This document shows positions 16,071 to 23,019 of a DNA stretch of 34,594 nucleotides, one piece after another. The stretch spans positions 1 to 34,594 of the forward strand of contig CAAHEN010000161.1 in the NCBI GenBank assembly GCA_900772575.1, read 5' to 3'. Source of the DNA: Bacteroidaceae bacterium (GTDB lineage Bacteria > Bacteroidota > Bacteroidia > Bacteroidales > Bacteroidaceae). Below the pieces are notes generated by a model. The model saw nothing but the letters and a program-made list of their open reading frames with translations, was not told the origin of the DNA and made no database searches. Every line of letters begins with the position of its first letter. Position 1 is the stretch's first letter. The position numbers and the translations under genes were made by a program.

Positions 16071-17255
16071 TCAGCCTTCGCCGAAGACAGCCCTGACACG
16101 TCGCAGCGCCTCTTCGAGCTTCGGCTCCTTGGCGCAGAGCGAGATGCGGATGTAGCGGGCGCCGTTGCTGCCGAAGATGAAGCCGGGCGTCAGGAAGACG
16201 CGGGCCTCATGGAGCACGCGCTCGGTCAGTTGCTCGACGTCGGCGTAGCGGTCGGGGATGCGCCCCCAGAGGAACATGCCCACCTGCGTATCGTCGTAGC
16301 TGCAGCCCAGCGCTGTCATGATCTGCCCGGCCAGCCGGCGGCGGCGGGCATAGACGTTATAGTTGGCCTCCTCGTGCCAGGCGTCCTCGTTGTCGTAGGC
16401 CGTGGCGGCGGCCAGCTGCAGCGGGCGGAACGTGCCGGAGTCGATGTTGCTCTTCACCTTGAGGATATGGCGGACGAAATCAGAGTTGGTGGCCAGCATG
16501 CCGACGCGCCAGCCGGGCATGTTGTGGCTCTTGCTCATGGAGTTGAACTCGATGCAGCAGTCCTTGGCCCCCGGCACCTGCAGGATGCTCAGGCGTTCCC
16601 GGCCCAGGATGAAACTGTACGGATTGTCGTTGACGACGAGGATGCCGTGGCGCCGGGCGTAGTCGACGAGCCGCTCATAGGTGTCGCGCCGCGCCGGGGC
16701 GCCGGTGGGCATGTTGGGGTAGTTGACCCAGAGCAGCCTGACATCGTCGGTGGCCAGGGCTTCGAGCTCATCGAAGTCGGGTTGCCAGCCGTTCTCGGGG
16801 CGCAGGTTGTAGTTGACCACCTCGGCGCCGAGTATCCTTGAGAGTGAGGTGTAGGTGGGGTAGCCCGGATTGGGCACGAGCACCTTCTCGCCGGGATTGA
16901 CGAAGGCGAGCGTCACATGCAGGATGCCCTCTTTCGAGCCGATGAGGGGTTGTATCTCCGTGGCGGGGTCGAGTGTGACGCCGAACCAGCGCCGGTAGAA
17001 GCGGGCCATGGCCTCGCGCAGTTGCGGAATGCCGGTTGTCGGCTGGTAGCCGTGGGCATCAGGGCGCCGTGCCTCTTCGCAAAGCCTGTCGATGGTCTGC
17101 GGCGAGGGCGGCATGTCCGGACTGCCGATGGCCAGCGAGATGATGTCGCGGCCCTCGGCGTTGAGGCGGGCCACCTCCTTGCCCTTGCGCGAGAAGTAGT
17201 ATTCCTGCACGAGAGCGAGGCGGTCCGCAGGGCGTATGGTCTTATTTTCCTTCAT
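16071..17255 (-). CDS. Class I/II aminotransferase (aromatic/aspartate type)
   Basis: PLP enzyme of 394 residues, probably transaminating phenylpyruvate and 4-hydroxyphenylpyruvate to Phe and Tyr, as suggested by its place between pheA and the DAHP synthase fusion. Motifs seen: SLAIGSPDMPPSP, GYQPTTGIPQLREAMARFY, VLVPNPGYPTY, WVNYPNMPTGAP and NDNPYSF. The PLP lysine is K242 in SMSKSHNMPGWRVG, and the C-terminal ARYIRISLC contains the substrate-carboxylate Arg. The ATG at 17255 is chosen; a TTG at 17264 is in frame. The start overlaps the end of pheA by 14 bases, implying translational coupling. The family also contains LL-diaminopimelate and other aminotransferases, so specificity rests on context. 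Confidence 0.9.
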   Translation of the reverse strand: MKENKTIRPADRLALVQEYYFSRKGKEVARLNAEGRDIISLAIGSPDMPPSPQTIDRLCEEARRPDAHGYQPTTGIPQLREAMARFYRRWFGVTLDPATEIQPLIGSKEGILHVTLAFVNPGEKVLVPNPGYPTYTSLSRILGAEVVNYNLRPENGWQPDFDELEALATDDVRLLWVNYPNMPTGAPARRDTYERLVDYARRHGILVVNDNPYSFILGRERLSILQVPGAKDCCIEFNSMSKSHNMPGWRVGMLATNSDFVRHILKVKSNIDSGTFRPLQLAAATAYDNEDAWHEEANYNVYARRRRLAGQIMTALGCSYDDTQVGMFLWGRIPDRYADVEQLTERVLHEARVFLTPGFIFGSNGARYIRISLCAKEPKLEEALRRVRAVFGEG

Positions 17256-18069
17256 ATTCTCCAAGGATTTTCAGTTCTTTGATCAGTGGCCGCACGGCGT
17301 CGATGCTCTGGCGGTAGCGCAGGTAGTCGTCGTAGGTGACGTCGATATAGAAGAGGTACTGCCACTCGCGGCCGATGATGGGCAGTGACTGTATTTTCGT
17401 CAGGTTGATTTTGTAGAAAGAGAAGATGCTGAGCACCTGCGAGAGCGACCCCTCCTCGTGCGGCAGTGTGAAGACGATGCTGCTCTTGTCGGTCGTGTGG
17501 AGCTCGCGCAGGCGGTCGGCGTTCCAAGGGTCGCTGAGGGCCAGGAAGCGCGTGTAGTTGTGCTTGTTGTCCTCGATGCCGCGCTGGAGCACCTTCATGC
17601 CGTAGAGCGGCGCGGCCCCGGCGTGGCAGATGGCGGCGTGTCCCCTGAGCCGCAGCTCGCTGATGCGGGCCGCCGCGCCGGCGGTGTCGTCCGTCTCGAC
17701 GATCTTGAGTGCGGGATAGTGGCTGAGAAACTCCCGGCACTGCGCCAGGGCGACGGGGTGTGAGTTGACCTCGCTCAGGCTCTTCCAATCGTCGCCGGGC
17801 AGGCAGAGCAGGCTGTGCTCGATGTGCAGCTTGTGCTCGCCGATGACGGTCATGCCGCTCTCGCGGAGCAACTCGTAGTTGTGGAGCAGGCTTCCGGCGA
17901 TGGTGTTTTCGATGGCCATCAGCCCGAGGCAGGTGTCGTCTGCCTTCATGGCCGCGAAAATGCCCTCGAAGGTGTCGCAGCACACCAGTTCGATGTCCTC
18001 GCCCTTGAAATACTCATGGGCGGCTATATCGTGAAACGAGCCCCTGATGCCCTGTATCGCTACTTTCAT
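17242..18069 (-). CDS. pheA: Prephenate dehydratase
   Basis: Converts prephenate to phenylpyruvate. The 275-residue protein starts MKVAIQGIRGSFHDIAA and shows IENTIAGSLLHNYELL, the HSLLCLPG segment, and the catalytic NYTRFLAL motif (TRF) near the end of the dehydratase domain. A C-terminal ACT domain from about residue 200 (SSIVFTLPHEEGSLSQVLSIF) has KIQSLPI in the place of the ESRP signature that binds Phe in many relatives. There is no fused chorismate mutase. The open frame extends upstream to 18159, but that part runs through the terminator stem, so the ATG at 18069 is the start. First gene of the Phe/Tyr operon, preceded by a candidate attenuator. Confidence 0.95.
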   Translation of the reverse strand: MKVAIQGIRGSFHDIAAHEYFKGEDIELVCCDTFEGIFAAMKADDTCLGLMAIENTIAGSLLHNYELLRESGMTVIGEHKLHIEHSLLCLPGDDWKSLSEVNSHPVALAQCREFLSHYPALKIVETDDTAGAAARISELRLRGHAAICHAGAAPLYGMKVLQRGIEDNKHNYTRFLALSDPWNADRLRELHTTDKSSIVFTLPHEEGSLSQVLSIFSFYKINLTKIQSLPIIGREWQYLFYIDVTYDDYLRYRQSIDAVRPLIKELKILGEYEGK

Positions 18070-18093
18070 TGTCAATGTTTCTTGGTTAATAAC

Positions 18094-18124
18094 AAAAATC
18101 CCGCTCCTTGCAGGGAAGCGGGAT
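18094..18124 (-). terminator. Attenuator terminator in the pheA leader
   Basis: On the minus strand ATCCCGCT and AGCGGGAT (plus coordinates 18117-18124 and 18098-18105) form an 8-bp stem with an 11-base loop, followed by a T run (18094-18098). It lies 25 nt before the pheA ATG with no gene ending just upstream, so its place argues for premature termination control. Confidence 0.8.
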
Positions 18125-18143
18125 ATTGTTATGAGGTTTGGTT

Positions 18144-18230
18144 TCATTTCCATTGGCACACGACGTCCCGCTTCGCTTGTCCGGCAAAGTAAAAATAAGC
18201 GTAAAAGTAAAACGACTGTGCGTAGGTCAT
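18144..18230 (-). CDS. Phe/Tyr-rich leader peptide of the pheA operon (28 residues)
   Basis: A short frame opening about 30 nt downstream of the promoter box: MTYAQSFYFYAYFYFAGQ, then AKRDVVCQWK and TGA. Residues 7-15 read FYFYAYFYF, four Phe and four Tyr codons in nine, with one more Tyr at position 3. The two amino acids are exactly the end products of the operon behind it. Codons 19-22 contain GAAGCGGGA (plus 18166-18174), which is perfectly complementary to the left side of the terminator (18115-18123). This fits ribosome-mediated attenuation: a ribosome slowed at Phe/Tyr codons leaves GAAGCGGGA free to pair and block the terminator. The peptide itself is probably only regulatory. Confidence 0.75.
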   Translation of the reverse strand: MTYAQSFYFYAYFYFAGQAKRDVVCQWK

Positions 18231-18262
18231 GTGATATGCGACTGTTTGTCTGTATGTGCTGG

Positions 18263-18293
18263 CAAAAGTAATGCTTTTTTCTGAGGCGGCAAA
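18263..18293 (-). promoter_or_regulatory. pheA operon promoter
   Basis: On the minus strand TTTG (18290-18293), 19 bases, then TACTTTTG (18263-18270), a full match to the Bacteroidota -33/-7 pattern. The TTTG is itself the end of a second -7-like octamer TACGTTTG (18290-18297), with a TTTG 17 bases further upstream (18315-18318), so tandem promoters are possible. The resulting leader is about 190 nt. Confidence 0.72.
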
Positions 18294-18415
18294 CGTAATG
18301 TCAGATTTTTCGGCCAAAACCCGCATTTTTCTTGAGTCGGGAGGCGGCACCTTGCATCTGATCCCAAACCGGTCATTAGGAAATTACACGGGATATGGGA
18401 GTTTCCACCCTCCGC

Positions 18416-19681
18416 TTACATCAGTTTGACCAGCACGGAGTCAATGCGCGTGTCGTCCATTCTGAGGATGCGGAAGTTGAGACCATTCCAGATCAGGCGC
18501 TCGCCCTCATGCGGGATGTGCTCCAAGAGGTCGAGGATCAGACCGCCGACGGTGCTGAACTCGGTGGTGTAGCTGTCTTCCTTGTCGAAGTAGGCGAGGA
18601 AGTCGTAGAATGGGCACTGGCCGCTGACCACCCAGCTGCGGCCGTCGGCGCGGGCCACAATGTCGGGCTCTTCCGAGGGTTCGTCGATGCTGCCGACCAG
18701 GCCTTCAAGGATGTCTTTGAGCGAGACGATGCCCTGCACCTGCCCGAACTCGTCACAGACCAGGGCACGGTTGAGGCGACGGGAACGCAACTGCTCAAGG
18801 GCCTTGTAGACCGTCATGTTCTCGGGAAAATAGATCGGCTTGCGCATGATGCGCTCCAGCGTGAAGCCCGGCTTGTTCAGGTGGAGCACCAGTTCCTTGA
18901 GCGTGACGATGCCGCGCACGTCGTCGAGGTCGCTGGCGATGACGGGGTAGGCGGCGAAGGGCGTGGCGCGGAGCACGTTCTCCACCTCTTCAGCCGTCAT
19001 GCTGATGTCGAGGGTGACGAGGTCGGCGCGGTGGGTCATGAGCGACTCAATCTTGCGGTCGCCGAGCGAGAGGGCGCGTTCCATGATGTCCTGCTCCACT
19101 TCCTGCACCTCACCGGCGTCGGTGCCCTCCTGAATGACACTCTTGATCTCCTCCTCCGTGACATGCGAGGCATCACGATGCAGGTGGCAGAGACGGATGA
19201 AGAGTTCGGTGTTGTGCGAGAGCAGCCAGACAAAGGGAAACGACAGTTTGGCGAAGAAGACCATCGGCGGGGCGCAGAGGCGGGCAGAGCGGTCGGCCAG
19301 GTCGATGCCGATGCGTTTGGGGAAGAGCTCGCCGAGCTCACACTGTAGGTAGGTGGCGAAGACCACGATGACGGTCTTAGAGACCACAGGCGCCAGACTC
19401 GGCGACAATCCCCAGGCCACGAGCACGGTGGCGAAATCGTCGGCCAGCGCCTCGCCGGAGTAGATACCCGTCAGGATGGAAACCACCGTGATGCCAATCT
19501 GTGCCGTCGAGAGGAACTTGTCGGGGTCGTCCATGAGGTCGAGGGCCATGCGGGCGGCACGGCTGCCGGCCTTGGCCTCGGCTTGCAGGCGGGCGCGGCG
19601 GGCAGAGATGAGCGCCACCTCGGAGAGGGAGAAGAAGCCGTTGAAGGCCACGAGTATCAGAATGATGATTAAATCTGTCAT
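18416..19681 (-). CDS. CNNM/CorC-HlyC family membrane protein (DUF21, CBS pair, CorC domain)
   Basis: A 421-residue protein of the HlyC/CorC or CNNM type, linked in other bacteria to magnesium or cobalt transport and resistance. The DUF21 transmembrane domain covers about residues 1-190 (LIIILILVAFNGFFSLSEVALIS, TAQIGITVVSILTGIYSGEA, and VVFATYLQCELGELFPKRIGI). The linker VTEEEIKSVIQEGTDAGEVQEVEQDIM is the family's signature. Then come two CBS motifs (around MTHRADLVTLDISMT and MRKPIYFPENMTVYKAL) and a C-terminal CorC_HlyC domain ending ILRMDDTRIDSVLVKLM. All domains look complete. It is transcribed alone, from a long structured leader. The transported ion cannot be inferred. Confidence 0.92.
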   Translation of the reverse strand: MTDLIIILILVAFNGFFSLSEVALISARRARLQAEAKAGSRAARMALDLMDDPDKFLSTAQIGITVVSILTGIYSGEALADDFATVLVAWGLSPSLAPVVSKTVIVVFATYLQCELGELFPKRIGIDLADRSARLCAPPMVFFAKLSFPFVWLLSHNTELFIRLCHLHRDASHVTEEEIKSVIQEGTDAGEVQEVEQDIMERALSLGDRKIESLMTHRADLVTLDISMTAEEVENVLRATPFAAYPVIASDLDDVRGIVTLKELVLHLNKPGFTLERIMRKPIYFPENMTVYKALEQLRSRRLNRALVCDEFGQVQGIVSLKDILEGLVGSIDEPSEEPDIVARADGRSWVVSGQCPFYDFLAYFDKEDSYTTEFSTVGGLILDLLEHIPHEGERLIWNGLNFRILRMDDTRIDSVLVKLM

Positions 19682-19713
19682 TGCCTAATCGTTGAACAGT
19701 CTTGTCGTTGCCC

Positions 19714-19802
19714 TGCGACGCGGCGCCGGGCAGCCATCACGGCCACCGGTGTCGCGTCGCAAGGTGACAACACCTGTATTTTCACTTCGAGGTGCAAAAT
19801 TA
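19714..19802 (-). promoter_or_regulatory. Promoter and structured leader of the CNNM/CorC gene
   Basis: TAATTTTG on the minus strand (19795-19802) is a -7 box about 115 nt before the ATG. The leader contains a short AGGTG/CACCT hairpin (19762-19775) and a 9-bp inverted repeat, TGCGACGCG (19714-19722) with CGCGTCGCA (19753-19761). A folded regulatory leader is possible; no known riboswitch is recognised. Confidence 0.4.
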
Positions 19803-19854
19803 CAGATTTCCAGAGAGCCGCAGGTTCTCGGAGTTGCTATTTTTTCATGACAAC

Positions 19855-19890
19855 CGGACGCAGACGCTCCCGCAACCGCCCAAGCGTCCG
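19855..19890 (-). terminator. Hairpin after the GH20 gene
   Basis: CGGACGC (19855-19861) and GCGTCCG (19884-19890) form a 7-bp stem with a 22-base interior, starting 13 nt after the GH20 stop. No T-tract follows on the minus strand, so the call rests on stem and position only. Confidence 0.4.
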
Positions 19891-19902
19891 TGAGATGGAG
19901 CG

Positions 19903-22545
19903 TCAGAAGAGCACCTTGCGCCCGTCCTTGATGTAGACGCCTTGGCCGGGCTCGGCAGTCTTGCGGCCAGACAGGTCGTAGTAGGCCCCATCGGTGGCCG
20001 GGCGGGCGACAGGCACGCTGATGCCCGTTGCGTCACCCTCTTCGCCGACAAGGGTGAAGGTATACTGGCATCCAGTATCGGTGGTATTGGTGCCGCCGCC
20101 CCAGTTGAAAATGTTATAGCCCTGCCCGGCGTTGTTCGTCTGGTTGAACTGCACAGTGCCGTTGCGCAGGATGTAATAGCCATAGGTGGCGGCCTCACCA
20201 AACTCCCAGCCCGTGGCGGGCACACTGGCCGTGGCGGTCAGCGCGGTATTATAGGCCGACGCAGGCGACACGTAGGTGCCGTCGGCGCGATTGACGATGT
20301 CGAACGTGCCGTCTGTGCGGCGCTGGAACTTCCACGTCGAGGCCTCGGTGGCCTGTGTCGCCCCCGTGACGGCCTTGCCAGCCCCTTGTGAGGTCGGGTA
20401 GCGGTCGCCGCGCAGCGGGGTGCGAAACTGGTACCAATAGGTCTGCTCCGCCGTGCTGAGCTTGGGCGAGGCGGGCAAGTCGGCCTCGGGGTCAAGGCTC
20501 TTCGAAGGCGAGTAGGTGATGCCATCCAGCGCGTTGCGTCCCTCGGTGTCGGTCAGGACGAAGGTGAACTGCCACTTGTCGCGTCCCGTGCCGCCATTGT
20601 CGACGTGGGGCAGGCGCATGAACACCTTGTTCCACCCCTTGACCAGCTTCACCCTGACCACCGGGCGGGTCGTCAGGTTCTCGTTCGTCAGTCCGCTAGT
20701 GGCGTCGTCTTGGTAGATGCGGGCATTGGGCTGCTGCCATGTCGGGGCGGATATCTCCTCACCGTTGAGCCATATCTTCGAGCCGCGGCGATCCCAAGCG
20801 CCGGCAGGCGGTGCCACCTCGTTGCCCGAGCGGCTGTAGGTGTAGAACTCTATCTGCGCACCGGCCTTCTGGTCGATGGGCGAGTGGACATAGGTCCAGG
20901 CATAGGCCGTCTGGTCGTTGGCCGGATTGCTGAAGAAGGACGGCACCGTGGGGTGCCAGATGTGGCGCAGATAGATGCCGGCGCCGGTGGCGAGCAGCGT
21001 GCGGTAAGTCTGCCCGTTGTAGGTGAAGGTCTCGGGCAGGACGTCGCTCTCGTCGGTCTCGGGCGGGAGCCGGAGGGTCTTGTCGCCACCGTTGGGGAAG
21101 GGCATGGTCACACGCCAGCGCACATTGCTCTGCCTGACGTAGGCAATGGGGGCGTCCTTGAGACTGTGGGCCTTGTGGAAGAGAAAGCGGCGCTCGAAGT
21201 CGGCAAACTCCTCATATTCGGGCCCAGCGTTGGGCAGCGTCGTGCCGCCGGTCTCGACATACTGCCGCCCGCCGCCGCACCAGGCGCGCTCGGCCGAAGC
21301 CAGGATGTTGGCGTAGATGTTGTTCTGCCGCACGATGTCGGTCTCTGTGGGCGTCTTGGTGTCGTTCCATGCGGCGGAGATGGTGCCGGCCACATCAGCC
21401 GTGCCCTGCTGGGCGTAGTAGATATTGCTCTTGTAGATGCCGACGAGGTCAGCGTAGACGTCGAAATGGTTGGTGTAGTTGTAGCGGCAGTCGATGTTGG
21501 GGAGTCCGCTGACCACCCGGCCCGACGTGGCCCACATCTGGGTCATGTCACAAATATCGGCTGTCGGCGGACCGGCCACGAGGCGGTTCCACATCACGAC
21601 CTTCTTGCCCTTGTCGCGAACGTAGGAGGACATGGTCTTGAGGAAATTCGGATAAGTGATGGTCACCTCGTCGCCACCGATATGGACGTAAGGGGCGTCG
21701 GCAAAGACTTCGCACACCTCGTCGAGAATGGTCTTCAGCGCCGCGACACCCTTGTCCGTCTGCATGTTGAAGCCCATGGCCCGGGTGAACACGTCGCTGT
21801 GCCCCGGCATGTCTATCTCCGGAATGACGACTATGCCGCGCTCGGCCGCATAGGCCGCGATGTCGCGGCACTCGTCCTGCGTGTAATACTGGCCGCCATA
21901 GCGAATCTGGTTCTTGGCCTCGGTGAGCTGCGGATAGGCCCTGACCTGGAAGCGCCAGCCAGTCTTCTCGGTCAGGTGCCAGTGGAAGACGTTGACCTTG
22001 AAGCGGGCCAGATTGTCGATCTCCCGTTTGAGCTCATCGACCGAGAGAAACGAGCGGCCGATGTCTTGCATGAAGCCGCGCACCTTGAACGCGGGCCAGT
22101 CCGTCAGGCTGAGGGCCTCGATGGCCGCGGCGCCCTCTTCGTAGCCCTCGGCGAGCTGCTGGAGCGTCTGCGCGGCGCGCGTCACGCCGGTGGCGGTGAG
22201 GGCCTTGATGGCGATGGCGTCGCCGTCGACCTCTATCTGATAGGCCTCGTCCGGGAAGAGCGGCACCTGGTGGTTGAACGCGCCGGGTATGGCGCTGACA
22301 ATCTCAACGCTCACCCGGGCCGGGGCCGCGTCGTCAATGGTGCAGCCGTTCGCGGTCAGCACACGCTTGAGATAGGAAGAGTTGGTCGCGTCGGTCAGGG
22401 CCACAGGGCGTCCCAGCGCGAAAGGCGCACCGGCGGCAAGCGTCAGTCGCTGCGGCTTGGGGAGCAGGTCGACCACCCTGCCCACGCCCGGCACAGCCGC
22501 CAGCAGTCCGGCAGCGAGGAGGGAAATGGGTAATAAATGTTTCAC
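19903..22545 (-). CDS. Secreted GH20 beta-N-acetylhexosaminidase with C-terminal lectin-like module
   Basis: Exoglycosidase of 880 residues releasing terminal beta-GlcNAc or GalNAc from glycans. A signal peptide (MKHLLPISLLAAGLLAAVPG) leads to a GH20 N-terminal domain (about 25-150) and the catalytic barrel, with GFMQDIGRSFLSVDELK, NVFHWHLTEKTGWRFQ and the catalytic pair D292-E293 in HIGGDEVT. A beta-sandwich-like middle (about 480-690) and a module at about 703-833, similar to the repeats in the GH95 enzyme of this window, follow. The tail YYDLSGRKTAEPGQGVYIKDG is a phylum-typical ending that may mark secretion or surface attachment. The start codon is GTG. It has its own -7 box at 22608-22615. 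The product could feed the NahK-like kinase. Confidence 0.93.
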   Translation of the reverse strand: MKHLLPISLLAAGLLAAVPGVGRVVDLLPKPQRLTLAAGAPFALGRPVALTDATNSSYLKRVLTANGCTIDDAAPARVSVEIVSAIPGAFNHQVPLFPDEAYQIEVDGDAIAIKALTATGVTRAAQTLQQLAEGYEEGAAAIEALSLTDWPAFKVRGFMQDIGRSFLSVDELKREIDNLARFKVNVFHWHLTEKTGWRFQVRAYPQLTEAKNQIRYGGQYYTQDECRDIAAYAAERGIVVIPEIDMPGHSDVFTRAMGFNMQTDKGVAALKTILDEVCEVFADAPYVHIGGDEVTITYPNFLKTMSSYVRDKGKKVVMWNRLVAGPPTADICDMTQMWATSGRVVSGLPNIDCRYNYTNHFDVYADLVGIYKSNIYYAQQGTADVAGTISAAWNDTKTPTETDIVRQNNIYANILASAERAWCGGGRQYVETGGTTLPNAGPEYEEFADFERRFLFHKAHSLKDAPIAYVRQSNVRWRVTMPFPNGGDKTLRLPPETDESDVLPETFTYNGQTYRTLLATGAGIYLRHIWHPTVPSFFSNPANDQTAYAWTYVHSPIDQKAGAQIEFYTYSRSGNEVAPPAGAWDRRGSKIWLNGEEISAPTWQQPNARIYQDDATSGLTNENLTTRPVVRVKLVKGWNKVFMRLPHVDNGGTGRDKWQFTFVLTDTEGRNALDGITYSPSKSLDPEADLPASPKLSTAEQTYWYQFRTPLRGDRYPTSQGAGKAVTGATQATEASTWKFQRRTDGTFDIVNRADGTYVSPASAYNTALTATASVPATGWEFGEAATYGYYILRNGTVQFNQTNNAGQGYNIFNWGGGTNTTDTGCQYTFTLVGEEGDATGISVPVARPATDGAYYDLSGRKTAEPGQGVYIKDGRKVLF

Positions 22546-22607
22546 TACGTCAGATGTGTTGAGAGGTTAGCAGATGTGTGAGAACAGTACAGGCCATGTT
22601 CTGAGCA

Positions 22608-22638
22608 CAAAGGTAGGCACTCCACAGGGACTGGCCAA
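22608..22638 (-). promoter_or_regulatory. GH20 promoter
   Basis: On the minus strand TTGG (22635-22638), 19 bases, then TACCTTTG (22608-22615), the same arrangement as before eno. It lies about 60 nt before the GTG start. Confidence 0.6.
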
Positions 22639-22710
22639 GGACACCCCGCCTTTTCTCATCATTTCGTCATATTGCCAACAGCGGTGCAGAGTCTATCAAC
22701 AGATGAAAAG

Positions 22711-22796
22711 CTAGGGAAAGTTCTCATAGAACCTGTCCTTGGGCGTGCCGAAGTTGATTTTCTCTTTGGGGGGCTCCTGTTCAGTTTGTATATGTC
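22711..22796 (-). pseudogene. Possible relic of an IS30-type transposase C terminus
   Basis: On the minus strand, from 22796 to the TAG at 22711-22713, two frames joined at a run of six C read DIYKLNRSPP and then KEKINFGTPKDRFYENFP. This resembles the end of IS30-family transposases, where N-R-P-R-K is followed by a TP-x-E/D-VF segment. The frame breaks in the C run and a stop lies just upstream, so only a fossil remains. The match is from memory of the family and is short. Confidence 0.35.
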
Positions 22797-22815
22797 TTAA
22801 TCCTACGCTTCAGCG

Positions 22816-22839
22816 CGAAGGTTAAAGAGGTTAAGGTAC
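22816..22839 (+). repeat. GGTTAA-type dispersed repeat, copy 2
   Basis: Contains GTTAAAGAGGTTAAGGT and matches 21 of 24 positions with the minus strand of 11898-11921. Confidence 0.5.
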
Positions 22840-22958
22840 CGGTAGGGCAATAATGCGAAGGAGTGAACCGGCGAGTGGCCGCGCATTGTCTTTGTCCTAC
22901 GCTCGGGGACAGTTCCTGTCGCCTTGGCTTGTGGGTGACTCCTCGGATAAAGGCACAT

Positions 22959-22989
22959 CGCCCGCACCATGGCTTGCATGATGCGGGCG
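22959..22989 (-). terminator. Terminator hairpin after the nucleotidyltransferase gene
   Basis: CGCCCGCA (22959-22966) and TGCGGGCG (22982-22989) pair perfectly, with an inner CATG/CATG helix and a 5-base loop, 31 nt after the stop at 23020. On the minus strand GCCTTTATCC follows, only a weak T run. Confidence 0.6.
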
Positions 22990-23019
22990 ACGCGGTCAGT
23001 ATGTGGAGGCGCGGGTGCC

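Larger units (their letters stand above)
22546..23019. other. Intergenic region between the GH20 and nucleotidyltransferase genes
   Basis: 474 bases without an intact gene. It holds the GH20 promoter, the possible transposase relic (22711-22796), the second GGTTAA-type repeat (22816-22839) and a terminator hairpin (22959-22989). Nothing else is recognised. Confidence 0.6.

Noticed and set aside
18070..18159. N-terminal extension of pheA to the ATG at 18159
   Set aside because: The extension is encoded by the terminator stem and has no similarity to prephenate dehydratases, which begin at the VAIQGIRGSF segment.
18231..18350. Upstream extension of the leader peptide frame
   Set aside because: It lies across and upstream of the promoter boxes, so it would not be in the transcript; only 18144-18230 is kept.
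20605..22533. Open frame of 642 codons antisense to the GH20 gene
   Set aside because: Low-complexity Val/Gly/Asp/Arg-rich translation typical of the complementary strand of GC-rich genes; the GH20 motifs are on the minus strand.
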